Source: PWQG01 sp050486205 (lineage in GTDB: Bacteria > Pseudomonadota > Gammaproteobacteria > Pseudomonadales > Pseudohongiellaceae). From it: a stretch of 64,000 nucleotides of DNA. Each line of letters begins with the position of its first letter. Position 1 is the stretch's first letter. The stretch is taken from positions 62,001-126,000 of the forward strand of contig JBJHCW010000009.1 in NCBI GenBank assembly GCA_050486205.1. The letters run 5' to 3'. A program made the position numbers and the translations under genes. Of this stretch, positions 51,106 through 60,025 are shown piece by piece. A model generated the notes under the pieces. That model did no database searches, was not told where the DNA came from, and saw only the letters and a program-made list of their open reading frames with translations.

Positions 51106-52865
51106 TCAAGCGCCTGCTGGTTGCCAATCGCGGGGAGATCGCCTGTCGTATCATGCGCACGGCCCGTGCCATGGGCATCGAGTGTGCAGCTGTGTGCTCC
51201 GATGCGGATCTGAATGCCCTGCATGCGCAGTTGGCCGATGTAGCCTTTCCTATCGGTCCGGCCAGCAGTCGTGACAGTTATCTGAACCAGCAACGCCTGA
51301 TAGAAGTCGCCAGCGCCTGGGGCGCGGATGCGATTCATCCCGGCTACGGTTTTCTTTCGGAAAACAGTACCTTTGCCCGGGCAGTGACTGACGCCGGCAT
51401 GATTTTTGTCGGCCCGTCTGCTCAGGCCATTGAGGACATGGGTAACAAGTCCCGTGCCAAGGCCCTGATGGCCAAAGCCGGCGTGCCCCTGCTCCCCGGT
51501 TATCACGGAGACGACCAGGACCGTGGCACACTGCGTCAGGAGGCCGATGGTATCGGGTATCCCCTGTTGATCAAGGCTGTGGCCGGTGGTGGTGGACGTG
51601 GTCTGCGGGTGGTCCACAATGCCGGATCCTTTGACCAGGCACTGGACGCCGTTGTCCGCGAGGCCGGTGCGGCCTTTGGTGACGAACGTGTGCTGCTGGA
51701 AGCGTGGCTGCCGCAGGCGCGACATGTGGAAGTACAGGTGTTTGCTGATTCGCAGGGCAACACCGTACACCTCTTTGAGCGTGACTGCTCCATACAACGA
51801 CGGCATCAGAAAATCATTGAAGAAGCGCCTGCCCCGGGCATCACGGAAGCGTTGCGCGCAGCCATGGGCGCCGCCGCGGTCAAAGCCGCGGCGGCCATCA
51901 ACTACACCGGCGCCGGTACGGTGGAGTTCCTGTTGCAGGGTGAACAGTTCCATTTCATGGAAATGAACACAAGATTGCAGGTGGAACATCCTGTCACCGA
52001 ACTGCTGACGGGGCTGGACCTGGTCGAGTGGCAGCTACTGGTGGCATCCGGGGCAGCACTGCCCCTGGGGCAATCGGAAATCACTCGGCAGGGCTGTGCC
52101 ATGGAAGTGCGGATCAACGCCGAGAATGCCTCACGTGACTTCATGCCCGCTACCGGGCTGATTAAAAGCCTGCACTGGCCCGTGGGCGAACACGTGAGAA
52201 TTGACAGCGGTTTTCGAGCCGGTGACAGGGTCAGCATGCATTATGACTCCTTGCTGGCCAAACTGATTGTGCACGGGGCCAATCGCGCAGCGGTTGTCCA
52301 GTTGCTGCTGGACGCACTGGACGGCACTGAATTGACCGGTGTGGAGACCAACATCAACTTCCTCGCCGCCGTGTTGTCGCATCCCGATTTCCAGTCGGCG
52401 CGGCTGAGTACCCGATTTCTGGAAACCCATAAAGAGGACCTTGCGAGTCTGCTGCAACTGCATCAGGCACGCCGCCAGCGATCAGGCACTGCACAGCAGG
52501 CAACCCCTCCTTCACAATGGCAGAGCCTGCATGCCTGGCGATCCCTGGCGCAAAACAGCTACAGCCGGCGTTATCATCTGCACGGTGAAACCTCACCGGT
52601 AGCTCAGGCGTTTACCGGGGCCGAGGCATCGGGTCTTGGCAATGCCCTTCTCTCTCCGCTGCCCGGTCGGGTGCTTGCGGTTCACGTGGAAGACGGCGAC
52701 ACGGTCACTGCCGGGCAAGCCCTGTTAACCCTGGAAGCGATGAAAATGGAGCACACCATCACGGCCAGTTCAGCCGGCCGGGTCAACGAAGTACTATGCC
52801 GCGCGGCTCAACTGGTGCAACCGGATCAGGCACTGATCAGTTTTCACGAGGAGGCACCCGCATGA
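51102..52865 (+). CDS. liuD: Methylcrotonyl-CoA carboxylase, biotin-containing (alpha) subunit, short form
   Basis: A 587-residue subunit. Residues 1-~445 are a complete biotin carboxylase (LLVANRGEIACRIMRTAR, GYGFLSEN, IKAVAGGGGRGLRVV for ATP grasp, ERDCSIQRRHQKIIEEAP, EMNTRLQVEHPVTELLTGLDLVEWQL, FLETH). Residues ~515-587 are a biotinyl domain with EAMKMEHTI, Lys ~548 being biotinylated. The part between (~450-515) is only about 70 residues; in the ~655-residue relatives it holds a BT domain of about 130 residues. So the BT domain is shortened. Start overlaps liuC, end overlaps liuE, both ATGA. Confidence 0.94.
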   Translation: MIKRLLVANRGEIACRIMRTARAMGIECAAVCSDADLNALHAQLADVAFPIGPASSRDSYLNQQRLIEVASAWGADAIHPGYGFLSENSTFARAVTDAGMIFVGPSAQAIEDMGNKSRAKALMAKAGVPLLPGYHGDDQDRGTLRQEADGIGYPLLIKAVAGGGGRGLRVVHNAGSFDQALDAVVREAGAAFGDERVLLEAWLPQARHVEVQVFADSQGNTVHLFERDCSIQRRHQKIIEEAPAPGITEALRAAMGAAAVKAAAAINYTGAGTVEFLLQGEQFHFMEMNTRLQVEHPVTELLTGLDLVEWQLLVASGAALPLGQSEITRQGCAMEVRINAENASRDFMPATGLIKSLHWPVGEHVRIDSGFRAGDRVSMHYDSLLAKLIVHGANRAAVVQLLLDALDGTELTGVETNINFLAAVLSHPDFQSARLSTRFLETHKEDLASLLQLHQARRQRSGTAQQATPPSQWQSLHAWRSLAQNSYSRRYHLHGETSPVAQAFTGAEASGLGNALLSPLPGRVLAVHVEDGDTVTAGQALLTLEAMKMEHTITASSAGRVNEVLCRAAQLVQPDQALISFHEEAPA

Positions 52866-53794
52866 GCTTTGTGACACCGGATACCGTGCGCATTGTGGAA
52901 GTGGGACCACGGGACGGACTGCAGAATGAAGCCAAAAAGGTGCCGGTTGAAACCCGGATCGAGCTGATCCAGCAACTTGCTGATGCCGGCATCACAACCA
53001 TAGAGTCCGGCAGCTTTGTATCACCCCGATGGATTCCGCAGATGGCCGATTCGGAAGCCGTGTTCGAAGGTATCCGGCGAGTACCCGGCGTGCGATACAC
53101 CTGTCTGACACCGAATATGAAAGGGCTGGAACGGGCAATTGCAGCAAAGGCCAGTGAGGTGGCCGTTTTTGCTGCCGCCTCGGAGAGTTTCAGCCAGAAG
53201 AACATCAACTGCAGCATCAACGAAAGCATCCAGCGCTTCACCGAGCTCTGCCACCAGGCCGGCCAGCAGAACATTCCCGTGCGTGGATACATATCCTGTG
53301 CCCTGGGCTGCCCCTACGAAGGTGATATTCCGGTAGCCAACGTGCAGCGGGCACTGGATCAGCTGCTTGCCCTGGGCTGCCATGAAGTGTCAATTGGTGA
53401 CACCATTGGCGTGGGCACCGCGAAACAGGTAGAGGCTCTGTTGATGGCTTTGTTTTCGCAGACTGATGCTTCGCGGCTTGCCGTGCATTTCCACGACACC
53501 TACGGGCAGGCCCTGGCCAACATACTGGTTGCTCTGCAAATGGGGATAAGTGTCATTGACAGTTCCGTGGCGGGACTCGGTGGTTGCCCTTATGCAAAAG
53601 GCGCCAGCGGCAATGTGGCAACCGAGGATGTGTTGTATATGTTACATGGCATGTCGATTGAAACCGGCATCGATTTACACAAGCTTATCAGAACCAGTCA
53701 CTGGATCAGCCAGCAACTGGGGCGCGAACCCCAGTCGCGCGTGGCCAGAGCATTGGCTTCAGACACCCGGACAGCAACAGGTGTATTGTCATGA
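52862..53794 (+). CDS. liuE: Hydroxymethylglutaryl-CoA lyase
   Basis: A 310-residue DRE-TIM metallolyase that cleaves HMG-CoA to acetyl-CoA and acetoacetate. Seen: VEVGPRDGLQNEAKKVP (the R-D-G-L-Q-N motif binding metal and substrate), SFVSPRWIPQMADSEAVF, LSLGDTIGVG-like SIGDTIGVGTAKQVEALL, HFHDTYGQALANIL (metal histidines) and GLGGCPYAKGASGNVATEDVLYML with the catalytic cysteine (GCPYA). GAGGAGG precedes the ATG. Both ends overlap neighbours by 4 nt. Confidence 0.96.
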   Translation: MSFVTPDTVRIVEVGPRDGLQNEAKKVPVETRIELIQQLADAGITTIESGSFVSPRWIPQMADSEAVFEGIRRVPGVRYTCLTPNMKGLERAIAAKASEVAVFAAASESFSQKNINCSINESIQRFTELCHQAGQQNIPVRGYISCALGCPYEGDIPVANVQRALDQLLALGCHEVSIGDTIGVGTAKQVEALLMALFSQTDASRLAVHFHDTYGQALANILVALQMGISVIDSSVAGLGGCPYAKGASGNVATEDVLYMLHGMSIETGIDLHKLIRTSHWISQQLGREPQSRVARALASDTRTATGVLS

Positions 53795-55797
53795 CCCAGG
53801 CCTCCTCACCCGTATTGTGGGCGCCCGACACACAGCGCATGCAACGCTCGGCCATGTTTCGCTTCATGCAGCAGATCAATGAGCACTATCACTGTGAACT
53901 GGATGACTATCATGCCCTGCATCGCTGGAGCATCAACCACAGGGAATATTTCTGGCAGGAATTGATGCGCTTTGACGGTGTAATCGCTGATATCGGTGAA
54001 TCTGCTGTCCTGTCCGCTGGTGAGCACATGCGGCAAGACCAGTGGTTTGTGGATACAACACTGAATTTTGCCGAAAACCTGCTACGGTTCCGTGACGAAA
54101 AAGCCGCGCTGCTGTTTGCCGACGAACGCGGCACCCGTCAGTCGCTCAGTTACCGTGAGCTGTATCTGGAAGTCGCGCGCGTGGCGCACTGGCTCAAAGC
54201 CGCTGGGATTGTTCCAGGTGATCGTGTGGCTGGCTTCGCTGCCAATCGAACAGAAACGGTGGTTGCAATGCTTGCCACCGCCAGCATCGGCGCAATATGG
54301 TCATCATGCTCACCGGACTTTGGTACCGGAGGCATACTGGACCGTTTTTCGCAGATACAGCCCCGGGTCCTTTTTGCTGTCAGCAGCCATTGTTATGCCG
54401 GCAAGATACTCGACCATACCCACACCCTGCAGAATCTGCTCACGTCCCTGTCCTCGGTCGAACATCTGGTGCTGATGCCAGCGCTTTATCCGGTGGCCAG
54501 CGCAGACGCCGACAAGCAACAGGCACTTGAGCAGACCGGCAATGCTGCTCGCGTGCATCATTGGCAGTCCCTGAAGGTGGCCCCCGACAGTGCGGACGAA
54601 TCAGTGCCTTTCCATCACACACCATTCAATCATCCGCTTTACATCATGTATTCTTCGGGTACAACCGGTATGCCAAAGTGTATCGTGCATGGCGCCGGTG
54701 GCACACTCATCCAGCACCGCAAGGAACACCTGCTGCATGTGGATCTGTCTCGCGAGGATGTGTTTTTCTATTTCACCACCTGTGGCTGGATGATGTGGAA
54801 CTGGCTTGTCAGCGGACTGGCATCAGGTGCCACACTGGTGCTTTATGATGGTTCGCCTTTTCACCCCGACCCTGACGTACTGTTCAGGCTTGTGGATGAA
54901 TTTGGCATTTCAGTGATGGGGGTATCAGCCAAATATGTTTCTGCCTGCGACAAGGCAGGCCTGCGCCCTGGCAGCAGTCACAATCTCTCCAGCCTGCGCA
55001 CCATACTCTCCACCGGCTCGCCCTTGAATGCCGAAGGCTTTGACTACGTGTATCGCGACATAAAAAGTGATGTGGCACTGAATTCCATATCCGGCGGCAC
55101 CGACATCATTTCCTGTTTTGTGCTGGGCAGCCCCCTGCTCCCTGTAAGACGTGGCGAAATACAGTGCGCCGGCCTGGGCATGGATGTGGCAGTCTTCGAC
55201 GACCAGGGCAAGCCGGTAATCGGAACAAAAGGCGAGCTGGTCTGTCGCCAGTCCTTTCCCAGCATGCCCATCGGCTTCTGGAATGATGAGAGCGGTACAC
55301 GGTACCACAGGGCATACTTCGAACGATTTGAAAATGTGTGGACTCACGGCGATTATGCCGAACAGACACCGTCTGGCGCCTTTGTCATCCATGGTCGATC
55401 CGACACCGTGCTCAATCCAGGCGGCGTGCGTATTGGCACCGCCGAGATCTACCGTCAGGTGGAGCAGTTGCCGGAGATAGTGGAGTCTGTGGTGATCGGG
55501 CAGGACCACAAGGATGATGTGCGGGTGGTGCTGTTTGTTCGACTGGCAGACGGCGTGACGCTGGACGAGGCCCTGATTCAGCGGATACGCCACTGCATTC
55601 GCAGCGGCGCGTCACCCAGACACGTGCCGGCGGTGATACGGCAGGTGCGTGATATTCCACGTACTTTGAGCGGGAAGATTGCGGAGATCGCAGTCAGGGA
55701 CACCATCAACGGCAAGCCGGTCAACAACCGGGATGCGCTGGCCAACCCTGAAGCCCTGGACGAATACAGCGCACTGCGTGACGCTCAATCTATGTGA
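53791..55797 (+). CDS. aacS: Acetoacetyl-CoA synthetase
   Basis: A 668-residue ANL-superfamily ligase activating acetoacetate to its CoA ester with ATP. AMP-binding loop YSSGTTGMPKCIVHGAGG, A5-type TTCGWMMWNW and SGGTDIISCFVLGSPLLPV, the hinge/Asp region THGDYAEQTPSGAFVIHGRSDTVLNPGGVRIG, and the C-terminal lysine region TLSGKIAEIAVRD. Length and TTCGWMMWN are characteristic for AacS rather than acetyl-CoA synthetase. As the last gene of the coupled liu unit it re-captures acetoacetate from LiuE. The last 13 bp overlap mtnC. Confidence 0.94.
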   Translation: MTQASSPVLWAPDTQRMQRSAMFRFMQQINEHYHCELDDYHALHRWSINHREYFWQELMRFDGVIADIGESAVLSAGEHMRQDQWFVDTTLNFAENLLRFRDEKAALLFADERGTRQSLSYRELYLEVARVAHWLKAAGIVPGDRVAGFAANRTETVVAMLATASIGAIWSSCSPDFGTGGILDRFSQIQPRVLFAVSSHCYAGKILDHTHTLQNLLTSLSSVEHLVLMPALYPVASADADKQQALEQTGNAARVHHWQSLKVAPDSADESVPFHHTPFNHPLYIMYSSGTTGMPKCIVHGAGGTLIQHRKEHLLHVDLSREDVFFYFTTCGWMMWNWLVSGLASGATLVLYDGSPFHPDPDVLFRLVDEFGISVMGVSAKYVSACDKAGLRPGSSHNLSSLRTILSTGSPLNAEGFDYVYRDIKSDVALNSISGGTDIISCFVLGSPLLPVRRGEIQCAGLGMDVAVFDDQGKPVIGTKGELVCRQSFPSMPIGFWNDESGTRYHRAYFERFENVWTHGDYAEQTPSGAFVIHGRSDTVLNPGGVRIGTAEIYRQVEQLPEIVESVVIGQDHKDDVRVVLFVRLADGVTLDEALIQRIRHCIRSGASPRHVPAVIRQVRDIPRTLSGKIAEIAVRDTINGKPVNNRDALANPEALDEYSALRDAQSM

Positions 55798-56483
55798 ATA
55801 TCCGCAAAGCTGCCCACCACTGTATGGGGCGACCTGACTTTTGCCGGGTCAAGGTCCGACTCTTCCTTGCGCACAATGTAATAGGTTTTCATACCCGCTT
55901 CGGCCGCCGCATCAAGCTCTGCTTCCACATCGGAAATGAACACCATCTCCTCCGGTGGCAGCGCAACAGATTCGGCCAGTTTCACATAGGACTCACTGTC
56001 CTGCTTTGGGCCCAATGTGGTGTCAAAGTGCCCGGCAAAGTGCAGGCGCAGATCCCCCACGGTGGTGTAGCGAAAGAACAGCCGCTGGGCTTTTTCCGAG
56101 CCCGACGAATACACATAAAGGTTGATGCCCTTGTCCAGCCATTCAGCAAGGCGCGCCGGCACATCCGGATAGATGTGCGCCTGGTACTCACCCTGTTTGT
56201 AGCCACGCTCCCAGACCATGCCCTGAAGCATCTTCAGTTCAGTCACTTTCTTGTCTTCTCGCATCCACTCCAGCAGTTGTGCGATCAAACCCTCGGTATC
56301 ACGCTGCGCGATGCCGGTCTTGTCACTCATGCTGCGCAGCTGGCGCGCCACATCCCTTTCATCCTTGTTCTCCCGAATGAATTCGGGGAGAAACTGCTCT
56401 GCATAAACAAAGAGAATGTCCTTGACGAATCGAATGGAACTTGTGGTTCCCTCAACGTCCATCACTATTGCTTGTGGCCTCAT
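55785..56483 (-). CDS. mtnC: Acireductone synthase (enolase-phosphatase E1)
   Basis: A 232-residue HAD enzyme of methionine salvage that enolises and dephosphorylates diketo-methylthiopentyl phosphate to acireductone. Motif I is IVMDVEGTTSSI, the motif II region VYSSGSEKAQRLFF and the acidic motif VFISDVEAELDAA. Typical E1 sequence WERGYKQGEYQAHIYPDVP confirms the subfamily. It is last of mtnB-mtnD-mtnC on the minus strand; its ATG overlaps the mtnD stop by 1 nt. It runs into aacS tail-to-tail. Confidence 0.95.
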   Translation of the reverse strand: MRPQAIVMDVEGTTSSIRFVKDILFVYAEQFLPEFIRENKDERDVARQLRSMSDKTGIAQRDTEGLIAQLLEWMREDKKVTELKMLQGMVWERGYKQGEYQAHIYPDVPARLAEWLDKGINLYVYSSGSEKAQRLFFRYTTVGDLRLHFAGHFDTTLGPKQDSESYVKLAESVALPPEEMVFISDVEAELDAAAEAGMKTYYIVRKEESDLDPAKVRSPHTVVGSFADIHID

Positions 56484-57040
56484 TACGACTCCAGACGAGA
56501 AAACTTCTCAGCAATCGGGCTGCCGGTGTAATTGGCCACCCAGCCTTCAGGGTTATTAAAAAAGCGAATGGCAACAAAGCGCGGCTTCGGTCCCATGTCA
56601 AACCAGTGTGGTGTATTGGCAGGCACCGAAATCAGGTCGCCTTTTTCACACAGCACCTCATACACACGATCATTGATATGCAGGCTGAAAAGCCCCTTGC
56701 CATCCACAAAGAAGCGCACCTCGTCCTCGGAGTGTCGATGCTCACTCAGAAACTTGTTACGAAGCTCAGGCACCTTTGGTTTGACCTCATCATTGCTGGC
56801 ATCCAGGCTGATGACGTCAACGGTCTGGTAGCCTTCCTCGTCCACCAGCTTGTTGATGTCGGCGCGATAGGCCGCCATCACGGCTTCGCTGCTGTCACCT
56901 GCCTTGATGTCAGCAGCAGCCTGCCACTGCTCGAACCGCACACCGGCAGCGTTGAGTTGCCGGGCAATCTCCTGCTGGTCAGTGGTTGAAAGAACGGCCT
57001 CTTGCGGATTGTTGTCTTCAAAAATCTTCAATGCACTCAT
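56483..57040 (-). CDS. mtnD: Acireductone dioxygenase
   Basis: A 185-residue cupin that oxidises acireductone to 2-keto-4-methylthiobutyrate and formate (Fe form). The metal set is in EHRHSEDEVRFF (two His and a Glu) and in PANTPHWFDMGP (third His), the acireductone dioxygenase pattern. Start and stop each overlap the neighbours by 1 nt. Whether Fe or Ni is used cannot be told. Confidence 0.95.
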   Translation of the reverse strand: MSALKIFEDNNPQEAVLSTTDQQEIARQLNAAGVRFEQWQAAADIKAGDSSEAVMAAYRADINKLVDEEGYQTVDVISLDASNDEVKPKVPELRNKFLSEHRHSEDEVRFFVDGKGLFSLHINDRVYEVLCEKGDLISVPANTPHWFDMGPKPRFVAIRFFNNPEGWVANYTGSPIAEKFSRLES

Positions 57041-57681
57041 CAGTGAACTCCCCGATTGCGCCAGGTGTATTCCAGCAGGAACTCCAATGCTTCCAGTTGC
57101 CGCATGGCTTCCGGCATGTTCTGTCCCCAGGTGTACAGCCCATGGCCCCGGATCAGGTAACCATGACCGGTGCCGTTACGCGCCATCCAGTTGAGTACCT
57201 GGGCTGAGAGCGCTGCAATGTCCTGCGTATTGTCGAATACGGGCAGACTCAGCACACCCTCATGGCTGCTGACACCACTGAAGGCCTTGAGCAGCTCAAG
57301 GCCTTTGATATGCACCGCATCGGACGCATGCATGGACACCAGCGTGGCAAACATGGAGTGTGTATGCAGCACTGCACCGATATCCGGTTCGCGCTGGTAA
57401 AGCGCGGTATGCAGCAGGGTTTCCGCCGAAGGACGCCGGCCGTCCATGGGCTTGCCGGCAAGATCCACACACATGATGCCATCCACGTCCAGTGCGCCTT
57501 TGTCCCGACCGGACACGGTGATCGCACAACGATCAGCACCCAGACGCAGGGAATAATTGCTGCTGGTCGCCGGTGACCAGCCACATGCGTGAATACGGCG
57601 GCCCGCCTCTACTATGGTGAGGGCCGCCAGCTCGAATTCAAGTGTATCAACGGGATTGCTGGCTGTGTCCATGGCGCGCAA
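57040..57681 (-). CDS. mtnB: Methylthioribulose-1-phosphate dehydratase
   Basis: About 213 residues, class II aldolase-fold zinc enzyme of methionine salvage. Zinc ligands appear in VLHTHSMFAT (His pair) and in IRGHGLYTWG (third His); SSNYSLRLG and ITVSGRDKG are typical. Two starts compete: TTG at 57681 with GAAGG 5 nt upstream, and ATG at 57672 three codons later without a site at good distance. I prefer the TTG. A TATAAT lies between the Shine-Dalgarno and this start. First gene of mtnBDC; mtnA is not in the window. Confidence 0.93.
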   Translation of the reverse strand: MRAMDTASNPVDTLEFELAALTIVEAGRRIHACGWSPATSSNYSLRLGADRCAITVSGRDKGALDVDGIMCVDLAGKPMDGRRPSAETLLHTALYQREPDIGAVLHTHSMFATLVSMHASDAVHIKGLELLKAFSGVSSHEGVLSLPVFDNTQDIAALSAQVLNWMARNGTGHGYLIRGHGLYTWGQNMPEAMRQLEALEFLLEYTWRNRGVH

Positions 57682-57719
57682 TTATACCTTCAAATACGGA
57701 CACGGCCATAGGCTACATG

Positions 57720-58910
57720 TCAATCAATGCGACAGATGAGACCTTTCAGATACTGACTCTCGGGAAACGGCAGCCCTACCGGGTGATCACCACTTTGATG
57801 CAGGTAACGAATGACCTGTCCGCTTCGTCCCGCATCCAGCAGGGCATCGGCGGTAATCTTCTGGAACAGCGGCAACTCAATGGCCCCGGAGCAGGAGAAA
57901 GTGGCAAGCAGGCCACCGGGATTGACCAGTGCAGCTGCCTGAAGCGCAATGTCCTTGTAGGCGCGCGATGCTTTTTTCAGTTGCGACTTGTTTTCTGCGA
58001 ATTTTGGCGGATCCAGAATCACCATGTCGAATCGCCGGTTTTCGGCCTTGAAAGTGCGCAGTTGCTCAAAGGCGTTTGCGCAGATATTGGTGTAGCGCTG
58101 CGCGTCGAAGCCGTTGCGGGCCATATTGCGATCGGTAAACGCCAGCGCCGGTGCCGAGGAGTCCACGTTCACCACATGCCCCGCTCCGCCGCGCAAGGCT
58201 GCCACCGCAAAACCACCGGTATAGGAGAAACAATTCAGCACCTGATCACAATTGGCCGCCATCTGGCCCAGCAGACGGCGGTTTTCTGCCTGATCCAGGT
58301 AAAAACCGGTTTTATGGCCGGCCAGCACATCAACTTCGTACACTGTGCCATATTCAACGATATCCAGGGGTTCAGGCGGCATATCACCCCACAACAGCCC
58401 GGAAGTGGACGGCAGGTCCTCGCGCGAGCGTACCGACACATCTGATCGTTCGTAGATACCCTTGCAGGCAAAAAGCCCGGTCAGCGCCTCGACAATTTCC
58501 TGTTTCCAGCGCTCTGTACCGGCAAACAGAAACTGGCACACCAGGTAGTCACCATAACAATCAACCACCAGGCCCGGGATGCCATCGGCCTCCCCATACA
58601 CCAGGCGGCAGGCGCTGCGGGACTTGCTGGCCAACAGGTGCTGGCGGCGGTTGATGGACTGTTTCAGGCGGGCGCGGAAAAAATCCGCATCAATAGGTGT
58701 GGCAGGATCAAAACTCCAGATCCGGGCGCGAATGCGCGACGCCGGTGACCAGGCGGCTACCGCAAGGGCGCTGCCACTGGCGTCCTGTATCAGCACAGTC
58801 TCCCCGGACGAGGGATCAACCTCCGGTGTCTGCAGCGCGCCTGAAAACAACCACGGGTGCAGACGTTTGACGGATGCATCCCGGCCTTTCAACAAGCTGA
58901 CTGTCTTCAT
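57720..58910 (-). CDS. rlmI: 23S rRNA m5C1962 methyltransferase RlmI
   Basis: A 396-residue enzyme. Residues 1-~75 are a PUA domain (VSLLKGRDASVKRLHPWLFSGA), then an EEHEE domain and the SAM-binding domain with LNCFSYTGGFAVAALRGG and VILDPPKFAENKS (motif IV). The catalytic cysteine is in LATFSCSGAIE. It methylates C5 of cytosine 1962 in 23S rRNA. Its ATG overlaps the stop of the small gene upstream (58907). The length and domains are standard. Confidence 0.94.
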   Translation of the reverse strand: MKTVSLLKGRDASVKRLHPWLFSGALQTPEVDPSSGETVLIQDASGSALAVAAWSPASRIRARIWSFDPATPIDADFFRARLKQSINRRQHLLASKSRSACRLVYGEADGIPGLVVDCYGDYLVCQFLFAGTERWKQEIVEALTGLFACKGIYERSDVSVRSREDLPSTSGLLWGDMPPEPLDIVEYGTVYEVDVLAGHKTGFYLDQAENRRLLGQMAANCDQVLNCFSYTGGFAVAALRGGAGHVVNVDSSAPALAFTDRNMARNGFDAQRYTNICANAFEQLRTFKAENRRFDMVILDPPKFAENKSQLKKASRAYKDIALQAAALVNPGGLLATFSCSGAIELPLFQKITADALLDAGRSGQVIRYLHQSGDHPVGLPFPESQYLKGLICRID

Positions 58911-59146
58911 TCAACACCGGACTCGGCACCCAGACTCTTGAGCGCTTCCAGCACATCCTGCAACATCCGGTCGACGTTGCCCTGGTTCATGCCCTCGGCC
59001 TCTGCCACCAACAACTGGCGGGCATCGTATTCCCATCGGTGCAATACCTTGATCTTCTGTTCCCTGTCCAATGCTGAATCACTGCACACATCGGCAGGCT
59101 TATCATAGGCTTGGGCGGGATCCAGCATGATGTCTTCGAGCTTCAT
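58907..59146 (-). CDS. Small conserved-looking protein of unknown function
   Basis: A 79-residue acidic, helical protein (MKLEDIMLDPAQAYDKPADV at the start, and a helix KIKVLHRWEYDARQLLVAEAEG). I recognise the general pattern of small Pseudomonas-type hypothetical proteins, but no function. The ATG at 59146 has GGAG at 8 nt; a longer frame upstream is not supported. It overlaps rlmI by 4 nt (ATGA), so it is translated in the same operon, perhaps helping in RNA modification by position only. Confidence 0.7.
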   Translation of the reverse strand: MKLEDIMLDPAQAYDKPADVCSDSALDREQKIKVLHRWEYDARQLLVAEAEGMNQGNVDRMLQDVLEALKSLGAESGVE

Positions 59147-59305
59147 AAGCACTACTCCAAAGTCTGACCTTATCAGTTTAACCACCAGCGCTGCCGGTTG
59201 CCAGTTTCCTGCCATTTATCGTGCCAGGCCGCTGCCCGCGCGCGGCCACCCCATATTGTGAATCGGTATCGGTTCGCGTAGCGTAGTGGCTGAGAGGAGT
59301 TGATT

Positions 59306-59611
59306 ATGCTGATTGGAATGACTTTGCTGACCCTCGCCCTGCTCGCTGCAGCAGCGCTGGCGCATTTGCGCCTGGAGGCGTATCAGCGCACAACCCGCTG
59401 GTTCACCCGTGCCGTGCTTGTGGGTATTGGCCTGGCGTTCGGCTGGGTCATGGTCACCGCTTACACGGATGAGACCACGGGGCTGGCTCGTGTGTTGGTA
59501 TTCGTCAGTGCTGTCGCACTGGTGCATCTGCCCGCGGCCTTTGTGCTGCAATTCAAACACTGGCGCGGACGCGACCGGAGGGAGCCCGATGGCGACCGAT
59601 CCCACGGCTGA
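59306..59611 (+). CDS. Small membrane protein, three predicted spans
   Basis: A 101-residue protein with three hydrophobic helices (residues 1-22, ~36-55 and ~63-85), then a basic tail of about 17 residues (HWRGRDRREPDGDRSHG). AGGAG lies 6 nt before the ATG at 59306. No family recognised. It overlaps the next gene by 23 bp. Confidence 0.65.
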   Translation: MLIGMTLLTLALLAAAALAHLRLEAYQRTTRWFTRAVLVGIGLAFGWVMVTAYTDETTGLARVLVFVSAVALVHLPAAFVLQFKHWRGRDRREPDGDRSHG

Positions 59612-59903
59612 CAAACAGGCAGACAAGCGCAAGAGCGCCTGCAAACTCAAGGAGCAATACACCTCTCACTGGGACCTTGACGCCCTGCCCCGCGATGAGC
59701 TGGAAGCGCTGATGACAAAAGAGCGCCCAGATTCCGAGGGCGCTGGAAAACAAACCGGAAGCCAGCCTGCCAGCGATGATCAGGCAGATGAGGCAGATCC
59801 CGCCGATGAAGCAGAGGAGAATCCGGTAAAGATCGGTGCTACGCTGCTGGGGCTTTCAATCCTGGCCTTGATCGCCGGTTGGTTGATACTACGATTGGGG
59901 TAA
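59589..59903 (+). CDS. Small tail-anchored acidic protein
   Basis: A 104-residue protein. Residues 1-75 are hydrophilic and acidic, with a charged, Glu/Asp-rich segment (DQADEADPADEAEEN), then one hydrophobic helix at the C terminus (ATLLGLSILALIAGWLILRL), so a tail anchor with the acidic part in the cytoplasm is likely. Near residue 20-45 the sequence HWDLDALPRDELEALM is a short amphipathic region. GGAGGGAG precedes the ATG by 5-6 nt. No family recognised. Confidence 0.65.
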   Translation: MATDPTADKQADKRKSACKLKEQYTSHWDLDALPRDELEALMTKERPDSEGAGKQTGSQPASDDQADEADPADEAEENPVKIGATLLGLSILALIAGWLILRLG

Positions 59904-60025
59904 CTGTCCGATGACCATGATCCGCATACTGATCCGCACACGTCACGCCTGGCAATACTCGGTTCGCTCACGATCGTTCTCCCGAGCACAGTCGCGGCGA
60001 ATCTCATTGATGCCTGCTGGCTTTT

